NCBI GenBank assembly: GCA_019057975.1
Contig: JAHLWJ010000106.1
Coordinates: forward strand, 1-13,712
From: Promethearchaeota archaeon
Lineage (GTDB): Archaea > Asgardarchaeota > Lokiarchaeia > Sigynarchaeales > SOKP01
Length of the DNA stretch: 13,712 nt
Direction of reading: 5' to 3'
The notes under the pieces were generated by a model, which saw only the letters and a list, made by a program, of their open reading frames with translations, did not search any database and was not told where the DNA came from. The position numbers and the translations under genes were made by a program. Position 1 is the stretch's first letter. Each line of letters starts with the position of its first letter. This document shows positions 1 to 5,763 of the stretch, piece by piece.

Positions 1-810
1 AAGAAATCAAATACATTAGAAGGATACAACATTTTTGAAACTTACAAAGAAAAGGGAATTGAGAACATTGAGACAAAGGGAAAGGATGATGTGTTTTATT
101 ATATTGGTTGTGAATCAATGAAATTCCCAGAAGTTATAAAAGCAAACATAAAAATTTTAAAGACTGCTGGAATTAAATTTTCAACTAATTTAGATAAAAA
201 AATATGTTGTGGAGGACCTGCTTTCAATATAAGAGATATGGAAACTGCTATAGAATTTGCTAATAAAAACAAAGAACTTATTGAATCTACAGGAGCTAAA
301 ATTATTATATCAGACTGTCCAGGTTGTATTTTAACCTTAAAGGAGAGATATGAGAAAGCTGGAGTTAAAATTGAAAAAGAGATTATTCATACTACTCAAT
401 ATTTTATGAAACTAATTAATGAGGAAAGGATAAAAATTACTAAAAATATTCCTGAAGAATATAGGAAAATAACGATACATGATCCATGTTTGATTGCAAG
501 AAACCTAAATGATACTGAATCAATAAGAAATATTCTTGGTAATATTCAAGGTTTAGAACTCGTCGAACCAATTTACAATAAAGAATTTACTCACTGTTGT
601 GGTTGGAGTGGAACAGTTCATTTGGCAGATAGAGACTTAGCTATTAAACAAGCTCAGAATCGAGTTAATGAATTAAAAGAGACCGGAGTAAATATATTTA
701 TATCAGCATGTCCTCTCTGTGAGTTAGGCTTAGCATACGGTTTGAAAGAAACAGAAAAAGAGAAATATAATATATTAGATATATCTGAAATATTAATAAA
801 AGTATTATAA
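1..810 (+). CDS. Two-CCG-domain iron-sulfur oxidoreductase subunit (HdrD/GlpC-like), 5'-truncated
   Basis: The frame is open from base 1, so this is the last 269 residues of a longer protein; the in-frame GTG at 91 is internal and not a believable start. Two complete cysteine-rich CCG modules are visible. Module 1 has C37, C69-C70-G and C106-x2-C109; module 2 has C163, C199-C200-G and C237-x2-C240, matching the CX31-39CCGX33-35CXXC pattern. In this family (HdrB/HdrD, GlpC, glycolate-oxidase Fe-S subunit, LutA) such modules bind unusual [4Fe-4S] clusters and pass electrons between a flavoprotein and a membrane or thiol acceptor. Members usually carry two ferredoxin-type clusters upstream of the CCG modules; that part is outside the window. 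The FGGY kinase 37 nt downstream makes a GlpC-like role in polyol-phosphate oxidation attractive, but this is inference. The family call is strong; the exact partner is not known. Confidence 0.88.
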   Translation, partial: KKSNTLEGYNIFETYKEKGIENIETKGKDDVFYYIGCESMKFPEVIKANIKILKTAGIKFSTNLDKKICCGGPAFNIRDMETAIEFANKNKELIESTGAKIIISDCPGCILTLKERYEKAGVKIEKEIIHTTQYFMKLINEERIKITKNIPEEYRKITIHDPCLIARNLNDTESIRNILGNIQGLELVEPIYNKEFTHCCGWSGTVHLADRDLAIKQAQNRVNELKETGVNIFISACPLCELGLAYGLKETEKEKYNILDISEILIKVL

Positions 811-847
811 AAAATATCAAATTAAAAAATTTGTAAAGAGTCGTATC

Positions 848-2308
848 ATGAGCGATTTAATATGTGTTTTTGATGTTGGAACAACTGGAGCGAGAACTGT
901 TGTGTTTGACATCAATGGAAAAGAAATAGCAAGAGATTATGAAGAATATCAAATTCCTAAACAACCGGTAGGAATTTCAGAACAAGATCCCCTTATCTGG
1001 TGGAATGCCATAAAAAAAACTTGTAATTACGTTTCACAGAAAGTCAATACTAATGATATCGTAGGTATTTCTGTAGCATCTCTTAGAGAGACATTAACCG
1101 TTATAGATGATAAAGGGAATCCTTTACATCCTGCCATAACATGGATGGATGATAGAGGGGAGCCAAGTGCTAAAGAATGGGTTGAACAAGATGGTGGAAC
1201 AAGAAGATCATTACCTAAGATTGTATGGTTGAAAGAAAATAAACCAGAAGTTTATGAAAAAATATCTAAAATTGCTTTCGGAGATACAATCATCTATAAT
1301 AAATTATGTGATGTATTCATAACAGATTATACTAATGGGACTTTCGGAATTCTTAATTTAGAAACGTTGAAGTGGGATGAGGGATTGTCAGAGCGTTTTA
1401 ATATCCCCATTGATTTATGGCCTGAACTATACCCCCCTGGAGAGGTTGTTGGTGAACTTTCTATCCAGGCAGCAAGAGAATTAAGTTTGCCAAATAATAT
1501 CCCCGTGGTTATGGGATGTGGGGATCAACAATGTGCTGCATTAGGATTAGGAGTTATTGAAGAAGGTCAAGCTAAAATTACTACAGGGACTGGAACTTTC
1601 GTTGATTATGTTACTAACAGGCCTATTAAGCCTGCTGGAGATGTTCCTATTTTTTCTTTCCCTATACCTATCAAGGGAAAGTGGACTATTGAAGGTGCAA
1701 TGCCAGGAACAGGAACAGCTATGAAGTGGTTTAAAGACAATTTTTCTCAATTGCAAATTAAAGAGAGCTATGAAAAACAGATCGATGTGTATGATATCTT
1801 AGCAAAAGAAGCGTCAACGATTCCAGCTGGTAGTGAGGGATTACTTTTTATACCATTGTATATGTTTAAAAAGGGTACGATTCATGGTCTAGGATGGAAT
1901 CACTCGAGGGGTCATATGATTCGAGCAATCATGGAATCTGCTGCGTTAATAGCTCAAATGTACCTCCAAATGTTGGAAGCAATGGGTGGTGCAAAAGTCT
2001 CAGAAGTTAGAGCAGACGGAGGGGCTATGAATAGTCCATTATGGGCACAAATCCTAGCAGATATAACACAAAAAAAAATCCTTATACCTGAAGTAAAAGA
2101 TGGTGCTGCAATGGGTGCCGCAATATTAGGCTTTTATGGTACAAAGAAATACGATAATCTTGAAACAGCTGTTGATAATATGGTGAGATTTATTGACACT
2201 AAGGAACCTATTAAACAAAATGTTAAGATTTACAAGAAATTAAATAGGATTTTTATGCCAACCCTATTAGAACTTCATGAGAAAAAAAGAGTCACAAAAG
2301 ACTTATAA
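848..2308 (+). CDS. FGGY-family carbohydrate kinase, glycerol-kinase-like
   Basis: A 486-residue protein of full FGGY-kinase length, phosphorylating a sugar or polyol with ATP in the cytoplasm. The N-terminal phosphate-binding loop is DVGTTGAR (residues 9-16). R80-E81 in a SLRETLTV context and D226-Q227 in GCGDQQ match the glycerol-contacting Arg-Glu and Asp-Gln pairs of GlpK. DYTNGTFGILNLETLKWD (160-177) and TGTGTF (about 245-250) are also GlpK-like. The C-terminal ATPase lobe has ADGGAMNSPLWAQILADI. Two points are odd. The region of E. coli GlpK Tyr135 (YFSGTK) reads RRSLPK at 119-124, apparently without the substrate tyrosine. The GISEQDP stretch (42-48) resembles xylulokinases. Glycerol is therefore the best guess, but another polyol or ketose is possible. 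It starts at ATG 37 nt after the CCG protein, probably in one transcript, and is followed at once by ten Ts. Confidence 0.9.
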   Translation: MSDLICVFDVGTTGARTVVFDINGKEIARDYEEYQIPKQPVGISEQDPLIWWNAIKKTCNYVSQKVNTNDIVGISVASLRETLTVIDDKGNPLHPAITWMDDRGEPSAKEWVEQDGGTRRSLPKIVWLKENKPEVYEKISKIAFGDTIIYNKLCDVFITDYTNGTFGILNLETLKWDEGLSERFNIPIDLWPELYPPGEVVGELSIQAARELSLPNNIPVVMGCGDQQCAALGLGVIEEGQAKITTGTGTFVDYVTNRPIKPAGDVPIFSFPIPIKGKWTIEGAMPGTGTAMKWFKDNFSQLQIKESYEKQIDVYDILAKEASTIPAGSEGLLFIPLYMFKKGTIHGLGWNHSRGHMIRAIMESAALIAQMYLQMLEAMGGAKVSEVRADGGAMNSPLWAQILADITQKKILIPEVKDGAAMGAAILGFYGTKKYDNLETAVDNMVRFIDTKEPIKQNVKIYKKLNRIFMPTLLELHEKKRVTKDL

Positions 2309-2318
2309 TTTTTTTTTT
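2309..2318 (+). terminator. Ten-T terminator after the FGGY kinase
   Basis: An uninterrupted run of ten T begins immediately after the TAA stop of the kinase, with more T-rich sequence (ttttcacttttg) behind it. Archaeal RNA polymerase terminates at T-runs without needing a hairpin. A new TATA-like element follows about 75 nt later, which fits a transcript boundary. Confidence 0.6.
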
Positions 2319-2390
2319 ATAGTTTATTTTCACTTTTGTTAACTTTCTTTCTATTTTAGAAAAGTATTTTTTGATTCCTTTATTTCAAAA

Positions 2391-2404
2391 ATTATATAAT
2401 ATAA
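2391..2404 (+). promoter_or_regulatory. TATA-box promoter of the alpha/beta hydrolase gene
   Basis: ATTATATAATATAA is centred about 23-25 nt before the ATG at 2420. Archaeal transcription usually starts about 25 nt after the TATA centre, which puts the start at or next to the ATG. No Shine-Dalgarno is seen, so the mRNA is probably leaderless. Confidence 0.5.
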
Positions 2405-2419
2405 TAACATCTTAGATCC

Positions 2420-3241
2420 ATGCCATACATCAAGAACCAAGAGGGTTATAATCTATATTACGAGAACATCAACCCAGGTTCAGATTGTAGCATCATTTTA
2501 CTACATGGATTTGCCTCATCTGCTTCATTCTTTAAATCACAAATAAAAATGTTAAAAGATAATTATCATATAATTGCTTTTGATGCATTGGGGCATGGAA
2601 GGAGTGAGCATCCTAAGGAATTAAACCTCACAAAAAATCTAAGATACGACATTATTAGAGATTTAGAAGATCTTTTAAGCTTCTTAAGAGTAGATAAAAA
2701 ATTTGGAATTATAGGGCACTCTCTTGTTGGAGGGATGATTGGGCAATTATATACAATGAAACATCCGGATAAGATTAGATTCCTTATCTTGTTGAATTCA
2801 GGATATATTATAATAGACAATGTAATTAGAAATATATTCTATAATTTACTCCCTTACTTCATTCGTATGAATTTTTTGGATGTTGTAGCGAATTCCATTG
2901 AGAAAATCTTAGATAAAACTATTCCTTACATAATTACTGCTTTATCAGATTCTTTAGCAGGAATTAATTTAACCAAAGACGAATTATATATGAAAATTGA
3001 AGATCAAATCTTTAATATGATAAATGAAATAAATGAATATGATCCTTCTCATATCAGTTGTCCAACTTTAATAATTGGTGGGAGGTTAGATAATTTTGCA
3101 CCTGAACAGATGTCTGAAGAGCTACATAAAAAAATTCCTCATTCAACCCTAAAAATCATTGATATGGCAGGTCATTTTGCCCCTGCTCAAAGAAAAGATG
3201 TTATTAATGGTTTAATATGTGAGTTTATTAGAGATCTTTAG
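2420..3241 (+). CDS. Alpha/beta hydrolase-fold protein
   Basis: This 273-residue protein has the canonical order of the fold: oxyanion-hole LLHGF (27-31), then FDALGHGRS (54-62), the nucleophile elbow with Ser101, a helical cap (about 130-205), acid D224 in GGRLD, and base H252 in MAGHF. Enzymes of this type hydrolyse esters, lactones, C-C bonds or similar; the substrate cannot be read from sequence. The elbow is unusual: it reads GHSLVGGMIG instead of the usual GHSLGG, so the fifth position of GxSxG is Val103, as if one codon (GTT, 2726-2728) had been added. The catalytic Ser, Asp and His are otherwise all present, so it is probably active. There is no signal peptide. It has its own TATA box, and a MazG-like gene follows 46 nt later. 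Confidence 0.88.
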   Translation: MPYIKNQEGYNLYYENINPGSDCSIILLHGFASSASFFKSQIKMLKDNYHIIAFDALGHGRSEHPKELNLTKNLRYDIIRDLEDLLSFLRVDKKFGIIGHSLVGGMIGQLYTMKHPDKIRFLILLNSGYIIIDNVIRNIFYNLLPYFIRMNFLDVVANSIEKILDKTIPYIITALSDSLAGINLTKDELYMKIEDQIFNMINEINEYDPSHISCPTLIIGGRLDNFAPEQMSEELHKKIPHSTLKIIDMAGHFAPAQRKDVINGLICEFIRDL

Positions 3242-3287
3242 TGAATATAACACATAGGATTGTTTAATCACATATTATTGAAAAATT

Positions 3288-3662
3288 ATGAATAATATTT
3301 CAGAACTGAATGATTCAAATACACCAATTTCATTTTTTAAAGAAAATGTAAAATTGTTTGTTAATAAACGTAATTGGATTAAATACCACACCCCAAAAAA
3401 TCTAGTACAAGCAATAAATTGTGAAGCGGGTGAGCTTTCTCAATTACTACTTTTTAAAGATTATAAACAGGAAGATATTTGGGATGATAAAAAGCTTCTA
3501 ACAAATATTTCTGACGAAATTGCAGACGTTTTTATATATTTAATTAGTCTCATCAATTTGTTGGATTTGGATTTAAGCCAAGCGTTTGAAAAAAAAATGG
3601 AAAAAAATAATACAAAATATAATACTAAAGAATTTAATAGCGGATTGTATTATAAAAAGTAA
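3288..3662 (+). CDS. MazG-like / dCTP pyrophosphatase-type nucleotide pyrophosphohydrolase
   Basis: A 124-residue all-helical protein resembling the DCTPP1 (RS21-C6) branch of the MazG superfamily, which cleaves nucleoside triphosphates to monophosphate and pyrophosphate as a house-cleaning step. The metal-binding ExxE...ExxD signature is complete: E46 and E49 in CEAGELSQLL, and E77 and D80 in DEIADVFIYL. The WIKYHTPKNL stretch (30-39) matches the W-x-x-FHxPRNL entry of DCTPP1, and the tail (FEKKMEKNNTKY) matches the usual KM..N..KY end. Length is normal for a single-domain member. Start is ATG, with no clear Shine-Dalgarno. It lies between the hydrolase and the DUF3795 gene, with no obvious functional link. 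The family is clear; the preferred nucleotide is unknown. Confidence 0.87.
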   Translation: MNNISELNDSNTPISFFKENVKLFVNKRNWIKYHTPKNLVQAINCEAGELSQLLLFKDYKQEDIWDDKKLLTNISDEIADVFIYLISLINLLDLDLSQAFEKKMEKNNTKYNTKEFNSGLYYKK

Positions 3663-3675
3663 AAAAAGTAAAGAT

Positions 3676-4146
3676 GTGGTTACTATTAATAAAGAACTCT
3701 TAGCTCCATGTGGATTATATTGTGGTGTTTGTGCTATTTATATTGCTCATAGAGATAATAATCTGAGATTTAAAGAACGTCTTGTAAAGGTATATCAACC
3801 TTTTTCAAAAACAGTAGAAGATGTTAAATGTGGAGGGTGTCTTTCTGAAAACCAAGAAGATATATTTGGATATTGCCAATTATGTCCTATAAGAGATTGT
3901 ATAAAAAGTAAAGGAATAGATGGATGCTATCAATGTGATGATTTTCCGTGTAAATTTATAGAAAAATTCCCAATACCCGTTGGAAAAAAGGTAATTTTAA
4001 GAGCAATTCCAAGGTGGAAAGAATTAGGGACAGAAAAGTGGGTTGCAGAAGAAGAAAAAAGATACCACTGTCCTGAATGTGATAATCAATTGTTTCGGGG
4101 CACAAAAAGATGCAATAAATGTGGGATTTCTGTAGATGTGGACTGA
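3676..4146 (+). CDS. DUF3795-type Cys-rich protein with C-terminal zinc ribbon
   Basis: With a GTG start at 3676 the product is 156 residues. An earlier in-frame ATG at 3586 would overlap the MazG gene by 77 nt and add a Lys-rich stretch unlike the family, so GTG is preferred, though not certain. The body has the DUF3795 cysteine pattern: LLAPCGLYCGVC (C12, C16, C19), KCGGC (C52, C55), YCQLCPIRDC (C67, C70, C75) and GCYQCDDFPC (C84, C87, C92). After a linker with PRWKELG it ends in a separate zinc ribbon, HCPEC (C132, C135) and RCNKC (C146, C149). That is 15 cysteines in 156 residues, enough for several metal sites. DUF3795 has no established function known to me; metal or Fe-S binding is inferred from the cysteines. 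The gene starts 13 nt after the MazG stop and is probably cotranscribed with it. Confidence 0.8.
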   Translation: MVTINKELLAPCGLYCGVCAIYIAHRDNNLRFKERLVKVYQPFSKTVEDVKCGGCLSENQEDIFGYCQLCPIRDCIKSKGIDGCYQCDDFPCKFIEKFPIPVGKKVILRAIPRWKELGTEKWVAEEEKRYHCPECDNQLFRGTKRCNKCGISVDVD

Positions 4147-4234
4147 ATCACTTTATTTTCTTAATTGACAAAAAAGTTTTTTAGCCACAGGATAATATCC
4201 TTAATTTAAGAAATCAAGAAAAAAGTTTAAAAAA

Positions 4235-4780
4235 TTGAGTGAGATAAATTCAAATAGAGTTGAAATAGTAGATAAAATCTCGCCCCATGGTTGTGTAGCT
4301 ATTTATTCAGCATGTTTTATACCGATTTCCTTACTTATTACTATAGCCACTCTATTTCAAGCAGAGCCCCCTAATAAATATTTAATAATTCCTATGTTCG
4401 CTGTAGTTGTTTTCATTGGTATTTTAATCTTTCATTATGAGAAGAAGTTGAGGACAAAATTTTGCAAATTTAATATATCAGACGAAAAAATTGAAATCTT
4501 TATTCCCCCAGGACCTTGGTTTGAGATTAATTGGTCAGATATAACGGCAGTTTTTGTTGATAAAATTTATAAGCGTACAAGGATCCCGAGTACCTATCCT
4601 TTTGATGTGTTTCCTAAAATAACTTTTTCATGTAAAGGAGAATTAGTTGGAACTATTCAACTTCGAAAATTTCATTCTTCAAAAAAAAAAGAGATAATAA
4701 AGCTTCTAAAGAGTTATTCAGATAAGCTGAACAAGAATTATATGGGATTACAGTCAAGGAAAGGTATGAAAGATATATAA
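4235..4780 (+). CDS. Two-TM membrane protein with PH-like domain
   Basis: A 181-residue protein starting at TTG. No ATG or GTG exists in frame back to the stop at 4202, so TTG is the only reasonable start. Hydrophobic segments at about 19-42 and 48-67 form a membrane hairpin. The rest is a beta-rich cytoplasmic domain (GPWFEINWSDITAVFVDKI, 93-111) ending in a basic helix (SSKKKEIIKLLKSYSDKL). This layout resembles bacterial/archaeal PH-like (bPH) membrane proteins; the match is by architecture only. The last 15 or so residues (NYMGLQSRKGMKDI) appear to be read out of frame from the start of the decayed second copy at 4738-4986. The original protein therefore probably ended near residue 167, and the present stop is secondary. 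Function unknown. Confidence 0.65.
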   Translation: MSEINSNRVEIVDKISPHGCVAIYSACFIPISLLITIATLFQAEPPNKYLIIPMFAVVVFIGILIFHYEKKLRTKFCKFNISDEKIEIFIPPGPWFEINWSDITAVFVDKIYKRTRIPSTYPFDVFPKITFSCKGELVGTIQLRKFHSSKKKEIIKLLKSYSDKLNKNYMGLQSRKGMKDI

Positions 4781-4986
4781 AAAACCTTGGTTTAAACTTA
4801 GTTGGGCGGATATTAGAGGTGTTTCAGTAACAAGAATTACTAAACATTTATGGTATATGCGTCATTATGTTTTGGTAAGCTTGCCATAACTTTGCATCGT
4901 ACCTAGTAGAAGGAAGTAGTGCACCTAAATCTGATTTCTGGAGATGGTACTTGAACACATATCTACGGGAAAATAAATATCCATAG
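4738..4986 (+). pseudogene. Decayed second copy of the PH-like domain, two frameshifts
   Basis: Translating in pieces gives a second, shorter version of the upstream PH-like domain. Piece 1 (from 4741) reads YGITVKERYERYIK and aligns with FNISDEKIEIFI of the intact gene. Piece 2 (4785-4889, shifted frame) begins PWFKLSWADIRGVSVTRI and aligns closely with PWFEINWSDITAVFVDKI. Piece 3 (4879-4986, back in the first frame) holds FASYLVEGSS and ends in an amphipathic tail (YLNTYLRENKYP) like the intact C-terminal helix. The shifts are of opposite sign, one at an A6 run (4779-4784) and one near 4876-4889, so the net frame is kept. There is no start codon and no TM hairpin, since the frame stops at 4723. 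This is best read as a tandem-duplication remnant. If the two shifts were sequencing errors it would still lack its N-terminus. Confidence 0.6.
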
Positions 4987-4994
4987 ACTCTAAA

Positions 4995-5008
4995 TTTAAA
5001 TATAAAAA
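4995..5008 (+). promoter_or_regulatory. TATA-box promoter of the four-Cys protein gene
   Basis: TTTAAATATAAAAA is centred about 25 nt before the ATG at 5026, with no Shine-Dalgarno in between (only T-rich sequence). This fits a leaderless mRNA. Confidence 0.45.
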
Positions 5009-5025
5009 TTTTCTATTTTTTTATA

Positions 5026-5511
5026 ATGAGATCACAAAAATGGAAAGTAATATCCTTAAAAAATCCTAAATTACGTTTGATTAGGACAAGCCTACGTGTG
5101 ATCTTGAGTAAATCTATCGATAAAGAGATCACTCGATTAGGCTATTTAAGAGATCTTTATAGAGAAAAACGTTTAGATGGAAAACTCGTTCCCTCACAAG
5201 AAAGAAGAGAAAATGAGCTCATTAATAAAAGTAGTGACCTACTCCAAGCATTAACACGTTCTATTCTTAATTGTGGAGGGGATGCTACATGCATTTCATT
5301 TGAGAAGAATAAATTATCTCCTGATATTGCGACTCTTGGTGAGGATATGGTCTGGAATCCAGTTCTTAAGAGATGGAATTGTATTAACTGTTATAATTAT
5401 AAATATAAAACTAAAGCTCAGAAAGAAATTCTTCTAGATATAGTTAGACAGGGAGAAGAAGAACAAAGGAGCTTTGATGTTTGGTTTTCTAAGCAAATAA
5501 AAAAAGATTGA
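5026..5511 (+). CDS. Unrecognised four-Cys protein with WNCINC motif
   Basis: A 161-residue soluble protein that I cannot assign. The first 60 residues are very basic (many Arg/Lys, e.g. RSQKWK, LYREKRLDGK) and probably helical. The middle has C83 and C89 (NCGGDATC). Residues 108-124 form a distinctive block, MVWNPVLKRWNCINCYN, with C119-x2-C122. The four cysteines could make one zinc site. The C-terminus is charged and helical (QGEEEQRSFDVWFSKQIKKD). A basic N-terminus plus a putative zinc site would suit nucleic-acid binding, but that is inference only. It has its own TATA box, ATG start and normal codon use, and stands alone between the PH-like remnant and purC. Confidence 0.7.
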   Translation: MRSQKWKVISLKNPKLRLIRTSLRVILSKSIDKEITRLGYLRDLYREKRLDGKLVPSQERRENELINKSSDLLQALTRSILNCGGDATCISFEKNKLSPDIATLGEDMVWNPVLKRWNCINCYNYKYKTKAQKEILLDIVRQGEEEQRSFDVWFSKQIKKD

Positions 5512-5657
5512 TAAATGAAAGCCAGTCAAAGAGTTATAAAGCAAGCTCATTGATTTATATAGTTGTTGTCTTTTTAGAGCCTAAGACTAAAGCTTCTGAT
5601 AGCTAGACTGAAGGAAATTGGACAATAGGAAAGATTTTTTCTTTTATATTTTATATA

Positions 5658-5677
5658 AGTTCACTATCAATTGAACT
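5658..5677. promoter_or_regulatory. Inverted repeat AGTTCA-N8-TGAACT upstream of purC, possible operator
   Basis: A perfect 6-bp inverted repeat with 8-nt spacing sits just downstream of an AT-rich TATA-like stretch (5643-5658, TTTATATTTTATATAA) and about 85 nt before purC. If that TATA is used, the repeat overlaps the transcription start, where a repressor could act. A second TATA candidate (5720-5729) lies nearer the gene, so the assignment is open. A 6-bp repeat is short enough to arise by chance. Confidence 0.25.
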
Positions 5678-5719
5678 CATGCTAAATTTATTAATTAAAC
5701 CATTAATAATTTTTTTAAC

Positions 5720-5729
5720 ATATTAAAAA
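5720..5729 (+). promoter_or_regulatory. Proximal TATA-like element before purC
   Basis: CATATTAAAA within an A/T-rich stretch lies about 40 nt before the purC ATG, predicting a leader of roughly 14 nt. The alternative is the TATA stretch at 5643-5658 with a leader of about 85 nt. The rest of the 252-nt gap (5512-5763) shows no gene or RNA that I can recognise. Confidence 0.3.
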
Positions 5730-5763
5730 AGAATTTTTATGGTTTTTTCAATTATTAAAAGAC

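Noticed and set aside
91..810. GTG at 91 as the true start of the iron-sulfur protein
   Set aside because: The frame is open to base 1 with coding-like sequence, and GTG falls directly before the first CCG-domain strand, so it would delete the N-terminal cluster region normal for the family.
2714..2743. Reading the GHSLVGG elbow as a frameshift or sequencing error
   Set aside because: The change is a whole codon and the frame is intact on both sides, so it is kept as a real variation and reported as odd.
3586..3675. N-terminal extension MKKKWKKII... of the DUF3795 protein
   Set aside because: It is Lys/Ile-rich, overlaps the conserved end of the MazG-like gene and has no counterpart in the family, whose start lies close to the APCG motif.
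5512..5763. tRNA or small-RNA gene in the gap before purC
   Set aside because: I could find no acceptor/T-arm pairing or GTTCRA box in the right arrangement, and no C/D-box pair; only TATA-like elements and one short inverted repeat are visible.
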